Assembly (NCBI GenBank): GCA_947449315.1
Contig: CANFRC010000005.1
Coordinates: 121,388 to 185,387 of the forward strand
Length of the DNA stretch: 64,000 nt
Source of the DNA: Bacteroidota bacterium
Lineage (GTDB): Bacteria > Bacteroidota > Bacteroidia > 2-12-FULL-35-15
Direction of reading: 5' to 3'
Part shown: piece after piece, positions 27,216 to 35,560 of the stretch
How positions within the stretch are numbered: position 1 is the stretch's first letter
Layout of the letters: every line of letters starts with the position of its first letter
The notes under the pieces: model-generated
Told to the model about the DNA's origin: nothing
Databases searched by the model: none
Seen by the model: only the letters and a program-made list of their open reading frames with translations
Position numbers and translations under genes: made by a program

Positions 27216-27866
27216 CTATTCAATAATTAAATTAATTAATTTTTTATTTTCTTCGCTTGAACTGTTGTATTGTTCGATTAGTTTTTTCGAAGCAACGTGT
27301 TTTTTATTTTGTATCCGTATGGTATATTTTTGAGAAGATATTTTTTGCAATGTTTTTCTGAACTTATCTGTCTTTTGGAAGTAGTTCTTCTTTGTTAAAA
27401 CATATTGCTGATTTTCTTTAGTTTCCTGATTATCTGATAATTCATATCCCAGCTGTTTGTTGAATAGAATTGCTTTTGGATTGTTTCGCATTATTTTTAC
27501 GTATGTTCTTTCCATACCTATTAAAAAGGAAATATCTGTTAGTAGAATAGAAGATAATAATGGTATTAATGTGGCCCAATATTTTTCGTTCCAAATAAAT
27601 ATTCCTCCATTCATTGTTTCTTTTTTCTCCCAATCTATCTGTGAACCATAGATTAATCCAATTTTTTCACCTTTTGTAATTATTATAAAAAAATTGTTGT
27701 GGACATTTTCAATGGATTGAAACCATTTTTCCTGCATGGCCGGAGTGATATATTCTTTATACTCCATATGCTGGCTGATATGAGGAGAGTTTCGCCAGCC
27801 TCTTACCATTTCAATATCTATCTCCCTTAAACGATGAAGTTCAATGTTGTATCCTGTAATAATCAT
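27216..27866 (-). CDS. GNAT family N-acetyltransferase, possibly for an amino sugar
   Basis: 216 residues. The N-terminal 150 residues look like a RimJ/RimL-type GNAT: LHRLREIDIEMVRGWRNS, then the acetyl-CoA-binding region and NPKAILFNKQLGYEL, the usual N-x-x-A-x-x-x-x-x-x-x-G-Y/F-E/K motif. The WRNSPHISQHM stretch resembles PseH-type nucleotide-amino-sugar acetyltransferases. The last 60 residues are a Lys/Asn-rich extension with no recognised domain. It is 5 bp from the hydroxylase-like gene and 3 bp from the GT2 gene. Confidence 0.72.
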   Translation of the reverse strand: MIITGYNIELHRLREIDIEMVRGWRNSPHISQHMEYKEYITPAMQEKWFQSIENVHNNFFIIITKGEKIGLIYGSQIDWEKKETMNGGIFIWNEKYWATLIPLLSSILLTDISFLIGMERTYVKIMRNNPKAILFNKQLGYELSDNQETKENQQYVLTKKNYFQKTDKFRKTLQKISSQKYTIRIQNKKHVASKKLIEQYNSSSEENKKLINLIIE

Positions 27867-27869
27867 TTA

Positions 27870-28787
27870 TTATATGATTTTTTGAATAGAGAAAGGAGGC
27901 TTTTGATGTTGAAATTGATAAAGTTTATAAATATATTGCCCTATAATTCCAAGGCATAATAAAATGATACTGGCAGTAAAAAGAATACTTACAATGGTCG
28001 AAGTATAACCTAAAGGAACATTGTATGCCAGCTTTCTGAAAATGAATCTTACCCCAATACAAAAGGTAATAAATGAGAATAAAAGTCCGCTATAGGTCAT
28101 TAATTTTAATGGAACAGCAGTATAGTTTATGAGGATGTCAAAATACAAATTTACCAATTTTAAAAAAGAGTAATTTGATTTCCCATGTTTGCGCGGATCA
28201 TGAAGAGTATTAACAGTCACTACGTTTGAAGTGTACCATTGCATGATTTCATCGATAAATAGAAATGTTTGTTGGTGGTTTTCTTTTATTTTAGTGATAA
28301 TTTCTTTTTTAATAAGCCTGAATGATGATCCTGCTCCGATAGTTTTTGCAGCGTGTTTAGAGGTTTTTTTTATAAAAAGACTTCCTGCATTGCGAACGAC
28401 TCCGTGATGTTTTGTTTCATAAATACCATACACCACATCCGCATTTGTCTCATTGAAACGAGAAAGTAATTTAGGAATCTCTTCAGGTGGATGTTGCAGG
28501 TCATCATCCATTGTGATGATCAGATTCCCTTTGCAATAGTTGAAGGCGCATAATAAAGCATTGTGTTGGCCAAAATTTCTCGATAATTTAATTGCGGTAA
28601 TTCGCCCAGGATTATCTTTTTTTATTTCTTCAATTACCTTCCAACTCGAATCTTTACTACCGTCATCAACAAAAACAATCTCGAACGAAATGTCTTTTAG
28701 TGCAATATCTATTCTCGTATACAATTCTTTTAAACTGCTTTCTGAATTATATACAGGAACTGTTATCGATACAATTGGTGTACTCAT
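27870..28787 (-). CDS. GT2 polyprenyl-phosphate glycosyltransferase (GtrB/ArnC-like)
   Basis: 305 residues: a GT-A domain (VSITVPVYNSESSL 6-19; FVDDGSKDSS about 39-48; DDDLQHPP about 98-105) and two C-terminal transmembrane helices (about 233-255 and 265-290). This is the layout of dolichol-/undecaprenyl-phosphate sugar transferases such as GtrB and ArnC, which make lipid-linked sugars at the inner face for transfer outside the membrane. It supports the idea that the locus modifies an extracytoplasmic glycan. Its start is 8 bp after the SDR gene ends. Confidence 0.85.
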   Translation of the reverse strand: MSTPIVSITVPVYNSESSLKELYTRIDIALKDISFEIVFVDDGSKDSSWKVIEEIKKDNPGRITAIKLSRNFGQHNALLCAFNYCKGNLIITMDDDLQHPPEEIPKLLSRFNETNADVVYGIYETKHHGVVRNAGSLFIKKTSKHAAKTIGAGSSFRLIKKEIITKIKENHQQTFLFIDEIMQWYTSNVVTVNTLHDPRKHGKSNYSFLKLVNLYFDILINYTAVPLKLMTYSGLLFSFITFCIGVRFIFRKLAYNVPLGYTSTIVSILFTASIILLCLGIIGQYIYKLYQFQHQKPPFSIQKII

Positions 28788-28795
28788 GTTTTTTT

Positions 28796-29539
28796 CTATT
28801 GTAGAATAAATCCTCCGTCTAAAGTAATATTTATTCCTGTGATCCAGCGAGATGCATCAGAAAGTAAAAAAATGATTGCATTGGCAACATCTTCAGGGTA
28901 TCCAACACCTAAAGGGTATTGACTGATATGCTCATCCATAATTTCTTTGCTCATTCCTTTTTCGGCAACATCATACATTGCAGTTTTAACCATAGCAGGA
29001 GAAACACAATTAGAACGAATTCCTTGTAAGTACACTTCCAGTGCTAAAGCTTTACTAAACGCCTCCAGTGCAGCTTTCGAACTTGCGTAAAGAGAACCTC
29101 CTTTGTGAGGATGTTGCCCGGAAACAGATGATAAAAAAACAATCGAAGCTTTTGGGTTTATTTTTTTCTTACGCATAACCCCAGCCATTAATAATACTGG
29201 AATTTCGTAATTGATATTCATTGTTTCATTTAATTTTTCTTGATCAATGAATTTTATTGGAAATGGGTTTACTGTTCCTGCTGAATGAACAATACCATCA
29301 ACCATTGGAAGCTCTTCAATAAGTTTGTTCCGTTCATCTTCTTTTAATAGATCTGCTACAATAAGTTTGTGCCCTTCGCCATTTAGTTGAGACAAGGTGG
29401 TTTTTAAATTTTCTTTATTTCGACCTGTCAATATTAATTTTCCTCCCATTTTACTAATGGAGATAGCAGTTTGCATTCCAATGCCGGAAGAGGCTCCTGT
29501 TACTAAAATTGTTTTATCGTTTAAATGAAAGGCTGTCAT
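28796..29539 (-). CDS. SDR-family oxidoreductase (FabG-like)
   Basis: 247 residues. Rossmann NAD(P) motif TGASSGIG (14-21), NAG-equivalent HSAG, catalytic Ser in FLSSVSG (about 134-140) and YASSK (about 151-155), and the C-terminal LDGGFILQ of FabG-type 3-ketoacyl reductases. Flanked by KAS III and carrier genes with 3-bp spacing, it most simply reduces a 3-ketoacyl chain on the carrier to 3-hydroxyacyl. Sugar dehydrogenase activity remains possible. Confidence 0.85.
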   Translation of the reverse strand: MTAFHLNDKTILVTGASSGIGMQTAISISKMGGKLILTGRNKENLKTTLSQLNGEGHKLIVADLLKEDERNKLIEELPMVDGIVHSAGTVNPFPIKFIDQEKLNETMNINYEIPVLLMAGVMRKKKINPKASIVFLSSVSGQHPHKGGSLYASSKAALEAFSKALALEVYLQGIRSNCVSPAMVKTAMYDVAEKGMSKEIMDEHISQYPLGVGYPEDVANAIIFLLSDASRWITGINITLDGGFILQ

Positions 29540-29542
29540 TTC

Positions 29543-30598
29543 TTAGAGTTCAATAACTGGTGGACAAATTAAATTTGTAGCATTCAGAGCAACGCTTCCC
29601 CATGATAAACCAACTCCGAATCCTGACAATAAAAAATGAGTTGTGCTATTTGTTATTTTCTCTGAAAGCTCTGAAACTATAGTAAGTGGAATAGAAGCAG
29701 AGCTTGTATTCCCGTATTTGTTTAATGAGTATGGTACTTTTTCTGGTTCTATTTTAAGTTTTTTTCGGATGGTTTCATTCATTAATTTGTTTGCCTGATG
29801 AAAAACAAAATAATCATAATTTTCAATTTCTGTTGAATTTGAATGGAGTAATTCTTTAATATTCGGCCCAACTTCCCGCAAAGAAAAGTTGAAAACTTCT
29901 AAGCCATCAAGCACTAGATTTTTTCTGCTTCTTACAATGCCTTTTTCGATTTCGACATCGATATATGATTCTGGAGTAAGTTGTTGTCTTGTACCTCCGT
30001 CAGTTATAATGATAGTTTTATAACCCGCACCATCACTTTGCAAATTGAAGAACATAGGAGCTGCATTTTCGTCATATTCCAGTGCTGTTGCGGTGCCAGC
30101 ATCTCCAAACAAAGGATATGTGCTCTTGTCTTTGCTATTTAGAGAGCTCGAGGATACATCGCCAGTTAACAATAGTCCTTTTTTGATCTTCGCATTTGTC
30201 ATCAAGCTGGCAATTGTTGACAAGCCATAAATAAATCCAGAGCAGCCCAGGCTGATGTCGAATGCTAAGGCTGTCTTTGGCAGATTTAAACGGTCTTGTA
30301 AAATTATTGCAGTGGCAGGTAGCAAATAATCGGGTGATTGTGAAACGAAAATAATGATCTCAATTTCTTCTTTTCTCCATTTTAATTCATCGATAAGTTT
30401 CTCAGCTGCGGCATAACAAAAATCGCTGGTGGTCAAGTTTGCAGCTGCAATCCTTCTATTTTCAATGCCTGTAGTTTTTATAAGCAAAGCCCTTTCTTGT
30501 TCTGTTATCCAATCGTAATCTAGATTAGATTCCGATTTTTTAGGAACGCAAGCACTAATACCCGAAAGTTTAATATGTGGGATCGAGAATAGAGCCAT
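29543..30598 (-). CDS. Beta-ketoacyl-ACP synthase III family protein (first copy)
   Basis: 351 residues with the intact Cys-His-Asn triad of FabH: Cys in DISLGCSGFIYGLS (about 118-131), His in FVFHQANKLM (about 262-271) and Asn in KYGNTSSASIP (about 291-301). It should be able to condense acyl-CoA with malonyl-ACP, or act as an acyltransferase like CloN2 of clorobiocin synthesis. The ACP gene lies 3 bp upstream and another KAS III beyond it. Being coupled to an SDR and GNAT suggests synthesis of a short 3-hydroxyacyl group, or relay of an acyl group between carriers. Confidence 0.88.
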   Translation of the reverse strand: MALFSIPHIKLSGISACVPKKSESNLDYDWITEQERALLIKTTGIENRRIAAANLTTSDFCYAAAEKLIDELKWRKEEIEIIIFVSQSPDYLLPATAIILQDRLNLPKTALAFDISLGCSGFIYGLSTIASLMTNAKIKKGLLLTGDVSSSSLNSKDKSTYPLFGDAGTATALEYDENAAPMFFNLQSDGAGYKTIIITDGGTRQQLTPESYIDVEIEKGIVRSRKNLVLDGLEVFNFSLREVGPNIKELLHSNSTEIENYDYFVFHQANKLMNETIRKKLKIEPEKVPYSLNKYGNTSSASIPLTIVSELSEKITNSTTHFLLSGFGVGLSWGSVALNATNLICPPVIEL

Positions 30599-30601
30599 TT
30601 A

Positions 30602-30832
30602 TTATTTTTTGCTTTTTACAAAATTGTAAATGTCATTTATTGTCGTGCATTTGCGAAGGTCATCGCCTGTTATTGTAACATCGTATTCCATGTCAACTAA
30701 AGCAATGATTATTAAAGCGTGCATGGAACTCCATTCAGGTAGGTTTCTGAAAGCAGTTTCCGGTTTTAAAGTACCTGGAGTTAATTCTTCAACTTCCGCT
30801 TCAATTTTTTTTATAAATTCCGATATGTCCAT
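30602..30832 (-). CDS. Second acyl carrier protein
   Basis: I choose the ATG at 30832 (76 residues, MDISEFIKKI) over the TTG at 30847, which only adds MQTFF. The helix II motif is EWSSMHALIIIAL: the usual Asp-Ser is Ser-Ser, and Ser36 is the likely phosphopantetheine site. It sits between two KAS III genes, so its chain is probably built or passed by them. It differs clearly from the first carrier at 20113, so the locus has two separate carriers. Confidence 0.8.
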   Translation of the reverse strand: MDISEFIKKIEAEVEELTPGTLKPETAFRNLPEWSSMHALIIIALVDMEYDVTITGDDLRKCTTINDIYNFVKSKK

Positions 30833-30880
30833 AAAAAATGTTTGCAATAAAGATATTGAAAAAAATCTACAGATGATATT

Positions 30881-31891
30881 TTAAAAATGAATAATAGTTG
30901 CTCCAGTTGATAATCCTACCCCAAATCCGGCTAACAATACTTTTGAGCCTGACGTGATTTTCCCTGATTTTTGTGCTTCGTAAATTGCAATAGGGATGCT
31001 TGCAGAAACTGTATTTCCAACAGTTTCCATAAAATTAAAGACTTTTTCTTCGGGAATCAATAATTTTTTTCTGATTGAATCGATTAAAAATAAATTCGCC
31101 TGATGGAAAATAAATAGGTCAATATTTTCAAGCTCCGTTTTACTTTTTATCAATAGGTCGCTTATCATTTGAGGCACAGCCTTTAAACCAAAGTTAAAAA
31201 CAGAAGGACCATCCATATACAAATGAGCGTTGTCTGTGATATTCCCATAATCGTCTTTGTAATCGATGTATGAGCTTTCGCTAATGGGATTTCTAGCGCC
31301 ACCGTCTTTTATAATAATAGCGTCCGTCATTTTGCTGACAGACCCAAATATAAATTCTCCAATGCCCCAATTATCATCTCTAGAAGAAACAAGAGTAGCA
31401 GCAGCTCCATCACCAAAAATGAATCGCGAAGCTTTGTCTTTCAGATGTATTGTTTTGGTTAATGTTGAAGAATTGATAATCAATATGTTTTTAAATCCTG
31501 AGGATTCAATCAATCCTTTGGCAATACTTAATGCATAAGGATAACCGCTGCAGCCAACTGATAGGTCTATTGCTCCGCAATTTCTGCTAAGCATGAGTCT
31601 TTTATGAACAACCATTGATGTGGCGGGTAGGAGGTAATCAGATTCCAATGAGCAATACAAAATAAAATCAATCTCGTTTCTATCAATTTTATGTTCTAGA
31701 AAAATGTTTTCTGCAGCTGAAACTCCTAAATCACTTGAGGTTAAATGCGGATCAACGATCCTTCTTTCTTTCACACCGACCCTTTCAAGATTTTTGTTTT
31801 CAGCCATTTCAGGAAATACATTAAAGTAATCTGAGTTAGTGAACTTGGAAGTTGGAAGATAATAACTGATTGCTTTTATAAAGGCATACAT
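30881..31891 (-). CDS. Beta-ketoacyl-ACP synthase III family protein (second copy)
   Basis: 336 residues, with the FabH triad retained: Cys in DLSVGCSGYPYALS (about 113-126), His in FIFHQANLFL (about 249-258) and Asn in ETVGNTVSASIP (about 276-287). It is related to but clearly different from the copy at 29543, so the pair is an old duplication or two specialised enzymes. It is the first gene of the minus-strand operon and has a good -7 box directly upstream. This suggests expression starts here. Confidence 0.88.
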   Translation of the reverse strand: MYAFIKAISYYLPTSKFTNSDYFNVFPEMAENKNLERVGVKERRIVDPHLTSSDLGVSAAENIFLEHKIDRNEIDFILYCSLESDYLLPATSMVVHKRLMLSRNCGAIDLSVGCSGYPYALSIAKGLIESSGFKNILIINSSTLTKTIHLKDKASRFIFGDGAAATLVSSRDDNWGIGEFIFGSVSKMTDAIIIKDGGARNPISESSYIDYKDDYGNITDNAHLYMDGPSVFNFGLKAVPQMISDLLIKSKTELENIDLFIFHQANLFLIDSIRKKLLIPEEKVFNFMETVGNTVSASIPIAIYEAQKSGKITSGSKVLLAGFGVGLSTGATIIHF

Positions 31892-31906
31892 TGCTTTTTA
31901 TTTTAA

Positions 31907-31914
31907 CAAATATA
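31907..31914 (-). promoter_or_regulatory. Candidate -7 box for the accessory operon
   Basis: On the minus strand the sequence reads TATATTTG, an exact TAnnTTTG match, 15 bases before the ATG of the first KAS III gene. A TTG -33 element is not obvious. Confidence 0.5.
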
Positions 31915-32130
31915 TCAAAATAATAATGAATATGAAAGGTCAGATGTTCTAATTATTCTTTCTTTAAAATGCCTAATAAAAACTCTACGGAAGTGCCAAA
32001 AGTTAGTTATTTTTGATATTTAATTTTTTATTAGGATTTGATTTAAGAAGGTGTTAGTTTTAGTTACAAAATTCTCATAAAAAACTGTACTTTCTCTAAA
32101 GTGGATTGCAGTAAAAAGTAAATTTGGGCG

Positions 32131-34173
32131 ATGAAAAAAAATGATGTTAAAGGCAAAATAAAACCTGAAAAGGTGATTAAAGAAAATAAATTTGATGTCA
32201 GAAAAATGAACAGAAGGAACATTCTTTTTTTTGTTCTTTTGTGTTTCTTGATATTTGGGAAGAGTGCTCAAAATAACTATTCGATGGATGATGAATTTGT
32301 GATTAAAAATAATGTACAAGTTCAAAAAGGGATAAAAGCAATTCCCGAAATATTTTCGAGTACCTATGTTGTCGACAATCAAAAATCAAGTTACGAATAC
32401 CGCCCCATCGTAAAAGCGTTCTTCGCCATTGAATATCAGATTATAGGCGCAAAACCGCACATCAGTCACTTCATCAATGTTTTGTTGTATGCAATTTCTA
32501 TTGCACTCTTGTATTCTGTTCTGTTGAATTTGTTATCGGGTTATAATAGGGTCTTTCCTTTTTTAATTACCCTCTTTTTTTTGATTCACCCCTTGCACTC
32601 TGAAGTTGTTTTAAGTTTAAAAAATAGAGATGTTATTTTGAGTTTTATCGGATGTTTATTAGCCTTTAAATTTTACATGAAGTTTATTGAAAGCAATAAA
32701 TATTACGATCTTTTTTTTGGCGCTTTTTTCATTCTTTTTGCTCTGATGTCAAAAAAAGATGCCATGACGTATCTAGTTATTATTCCTTTTACAATGTGGT
32801 TTTTTAAAGATGCATCGTTAAAGAAAATCGTGTGGATGATTGTTTCATTGTTTTTGTCGAGATTTTTGTTTTTTCTAGCGGCAAGTCATGCCGCCCATTT
32901 AGCAAAAAAAGTAATGATAGGGACTGTTTCATTAACAAATGAAAATGGAATAACACGAAAGTTTTTGGAGTGGGAAAACCCTTTATTTCTTAATAGTACT
33001 ATCTTGGAGCGCATCCCTACTGGTTTTTATAGTGTTTATTTTTATTTGAAAATGTTTCTTTTCCCTTACCCTCTTCTCTCTTATTATGGTTATAATCAAG
33101 TGCCTATCGCCAATTGGTCGAATCCGATAGTTTGGGGTGTAATCTTTTTTTTGATTCTTGTTGGGTATTACCTGGTAAAGCATATCAAATCCAAATCTGT
33201 TGAAGTGTATGGTATTTTATATTTTCTGATAGCCATTTCAATGTTTACAAATGTTGTGCAGCCAGTTGTTGGTATTGTAGGCGAGAGGTTTGCTTATATA
33301 CCTTCGCTAGGTTTGTGCATCGTTTCTGCTTGGGGGTTATTAAAGCTGTTCAACATTTCTTTCAATTCAAATGACCTCAAATTTCCTGCGTTAAGCACTT
33401 CTTTTAGAGTTACAATTATTCTCATCACATTGGTTTACGCAGGCAGGTCTTTTGCCCGAATACCCGCTTGGAAAGACGCATATACGTTATATTCAACAGA
33501 TGTTAAGAACGCTACTGAATCCGCACATACAAATACATTAATGGCTGCAGCTTCTGTTCAAAAAGTAAAGGAAAATCCCAAAATGAGCATCGATGAGAAG
33601 CGTTATCATATAGCGAATGCTGTCAAATATTACCAAGAATCATTAAGGATCAGCCCGAATTATACTTCATCCCTGAACAATTTGGGTATGCTTTATTACA
33701 CCTATTATAATAGGCCAGAAGAATCGATTCCTTATTTAAGAAAGGCCATTGCTTTAGATACAAATTATGTTGAGGCGTATTTTAATCTGGCAGCTTGTGA
33801 AGCGAAATCAAATAACCTGGCTGAGGCGGAGAAATATTACCTCAAATTGTTATCAATTGACCCCAAATTTATGCAAGCATACGCATCTTTAAGTGCTTTG
33901 TATGCGAATGGACAACAGTATGATAAAATTATAAAATTGAATCAAGATGCAATTGATAAAGGTGTCGTTGGTGACATTTTGGAAATCAATATTGGAAATG
34001 TATATTATACGAGAGGGGATACGCTGAAAGCAATACCTTTTTTAGAGAAAGCCATTGAGTTGAATCCTAATAATAAGCTTTTAAACACCTTTTTAGCGAA
34101 TTACTATAAAGATAAGGGCGACCTTGAAAAAGCAAATCATTATTATGATTTATTAGGTAATTCTACTCGTTAG
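32131..34173 (+). CDS. Polytopic membrane protein with C-terminal TPRs (TMTC/PMT-like glycosyltransferase candidate)
   Basis: 680 residues. About 10-11 hydrophobic segments span residues 30-440, with YSMDDEFVIKN (about 51-61) carrying the acidic pair expected in the first external loop of GT-C (PMT-like) enzymes, and HPLHSEVVLSLKNRDVI near 153-169 as in eukaryotic TMTC proteins. Residues 470-680 are tetratricopeptide repeats (for example AYFNLAACEAKSNNLAEAEK and IPFLEKAIELNPNN). Role as a protein or lipid-linked glycosyltransferase is inferred. A TAAATTTG box at 32119 ends only 4 bases before the ATG, so translation may really begin at Met26 (32206) or the mRNA may be leaderless. Not obviously part of the opposite-strand cluster. 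Confidence 0.75.
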   Translation: MKKNDVKGKIKPEKVIKENKFDVRKMNRRNILFFVLLCFLIFGKSAQNNYSMDDEFVIKNNVQVQKGIKAIPEIFSSTYVVDNQKSSYEYRPIVKAFFAIEYQIIGAKPHISHFINVLLYAISIALLYSVLLNLLSGYNRVFPFLITLFFLIHPLHSEVVLSLKNRDVILSFIGCLLAFKFYMKFIESNKYYDLFFGAFFILFALMSKKDAMTYLVIIPFTMWFFKDASLKKIVWMIVSLFLSRFLFFLAASHAAHLAKKVMIGTVSLTNENGITRKFLEWENPLFLNSTILERIPTGFYSVYFYLKMFLFPYPLLSYYGYNQVPIANWSNPIVWGVIFFLILVGYYLVKHIKSKSVEVYGILYFLIAISMFTNVVQPVVGIVGERFAYIPSLGLCIVSAWGLLKLFNISFNSNDLKFPALSTSFRVTIILITLVYAGRSFARIPAWKDAYTLYSTDVKNATESAHTNTLMAAASVQKVKENPKMSIDEKRYHIANAVKYYQESLRISPNYTSSLNNLGMLYYTYYNRPEESIPYLRKAIALDTNYVEAYFNLAACEAKSNNLAEAEKYYLKLLSIDPKFMQAYASLSALYANGQQYDKIIKLNQDAIDKGVVGDILEINIGNVYYTRGDTLKAIPFLEKAIELNPNNKLLNTFLANYYKDKGDLEKANHYYDLLGNSTR

Positions 34174-34561
34174 AACTAAAGTCATGCTGCTGTTGAAAAA
34201 AAAGCATACTTCGAAAAAGGATCTTCACATTGATCGGATTGAAATACAAAAACCATTGAAAAATTGAGAGACATGATCAGCAGCCTCCCGTTTTTTTTGT
34301 TTATTCCTATTTCCACTTTCCATTGAAAAATGGCTCAACATTAAAAATTCCTTAAAAAATTATTTTTTCTGTTAAAAAAAACCTGCCAACTTGTTGAATT
34401 TAGGGCTTTTTAAAGAAAAGAGTTTTTTATTTGGCATAAAAATGCATTTTTTTTTAACTCTCTATTGTTTATAATAAAAAATTATTACCTTTGCCCTCCC
34501 CAAAAAAGCGGGGGTTTATTTTATTTCAAGTAAAAAACGATAAAAATTTAATACCGAAAAA
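34174..34561 (+). other. Non-coding 388-bp gap before the ribosomal super-operon
   Basis: I see no gene here. The left half has no recognisable element, and the right end holds the promoter of the super-operon, described separately. A CCCC (34498-34501) and GGGGG (34510-34514) pair could form a small hairpin at the very start of the transcript. Confidence 0.6.
34465..34493 (+). promoter_or_regulatory. Promoter of the ribosomal super-operon
   Basis: TTG at 34465-34467 (-33) is separated by 18 bases from TACCTTTG at 34486-34493, an exact match to the Bacteroidota -7 consensus. It is the best promoter in the window and lies about 70 bases before rpsL. Confidence 0.8.
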
Positions 34562-34966
34562 ATGCCTACTATATCACAATTAGTGCGTAAAGGAAGAGTA
34601 AAAGCAGCTAACAAAAGTAAGTCTGCTGCTCTTGATTCTTGTCCTCAAAAACGTGGAGTTTGTACTCGCGTTTATACAACAACTCCTAAAAAGCCTAATT
34701 CGGCTATGAGAAAAGTTGCTCGTGTTCGTTTAACCAATAAAAAAGAGGTGAATGCTTACATCCCGGGTGAAGGACATAACTTGCAAGAACACTCGATTGT
34801 GTTGATTCGTGGTGGAAGGGTAAAAGATTTACCAGGTGTTCGTTACCATATTGTGCGCGGTGCTTTGGATACATCAGGAGTTGATGGTCGTAATCAAAGA
34901 CGTTCTAAATACGGAACTAAGAAACCTAAAGCAGGTGCAGCTAAAGCAGCCCCAAAGAAAAAATAA
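34562..34966 (+). CDS. rpsL: 30S ribosomal protein uS12
   Basis: 134 residues, the decoding-centre protein of the small subunit and first gene of the super-operon. [12 protein letters not shown] contains the Lys known for streptomycin resistance mutations in other bacteria, and [11 protein letters not shown] is the second loop; both look wild-type. A Lys/Ala-rich C-terminal tail of about 12 residues extends beyond the usual end. Confidence 0.98.
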   Translation: MPTISQLVRKGRVKAANKSKSAALDSCPQKRGVCTRVYTTTPKKPNSAMRKVARVRLTNKKEVNAYIPGEGHNLQEHSIVLIRGGRVKDLPGVRYHIVRGALDTSGVDGRNQRRSKYGTKKPKAGAAKAAPKKK

Positions 34967-35036
34967 AGAGAACCGAGTAAGGATTTGAGTAAGGAAACAC
35001 CTGAAGTTACAAATCTAAACTCTTATATAACAAACA

Positions 35037-35507
35037 ATGAGAAAAAGTAAAGCAAAAAAGAGAATTCTTTTACCTGATCCAAAATTCAACGATATTTTGG
35101 TTACACGTTTTGTAAACAATTTAATGTATGATGGTAAAAAAAGCACTTCGTATGATGTGTTTTATGATGCTATTGAGATCGTTCAAAAAAGAACTCCGGA
35201 AGTTGATGGTTTAGAAACTTTCAAAAAAGCGTTGAGTAATATTACTCCTGCTGTTGAGGTTCGTAGCCGTAGAGTTGGTGGTGCTACTTTTCAAATCCCT
35301 TCAGAGATTCGTCCTGAAAGAAAAGTATCAATGGGAATTAAATGGATGATTCTTTATGCTCGCAAACGTAATGAAAAATCAATGGCACAAAAATTAGCCG
35401 GAGAAATTGTTGCTGCAGCGAAAGAAGAAGGTGCAGCTTACAAAAAGAAAGAAGATGTGCACAAAATGGCAGAAGCAAACAAAGCATTCTCTCATTTCAG
35501 ATTCTAA
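35037..35507 (+). CDS. rpsG: 30S ribosomal protein uS7
   Basis: 156 residues, the normal length. It nucleates assembly of the 30S head by binding 16S rRNA. Family phrases [16 protein letters not shown] (about 74-89) and the C-terminal KAFSHFRF are present. It is 70 bp after rpsL. Confidence 0.98.
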   Translation: MRKSKAKKRILLPDPKFNDILVTRFVNNLMYDGKKSTSYDVFYDAIEIVQKRTPEVDGLETFKKALSNITPAVEVRSRRVGGATFQIPSEIRPERKVSMGIKWMILYARKRNEKSMAQKLAGEIVAAAKEEGAAYKKKEDVHKMAEANKAFSHFRF

Positions 35508-35560
35508 TTAAGATTAGAGTATAAGATTTAGAATTTAGATAGTTTAGAATTTAAGAAATA

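Noticed and set aside
16077..31891. Mobile element or genomic island with ends
   Set aside because: No integrase, transposase, tRNA junction or flanking direct repeat was found; the locus may still have been acquired, but its ends do not show it.
32020..32382. Minus-strand open frame of 120 codons
   Set aside because: Antisense to the start of the TPR membrane protein, AT-rich, Phe/Ile/Asn composition without domain or signal features.
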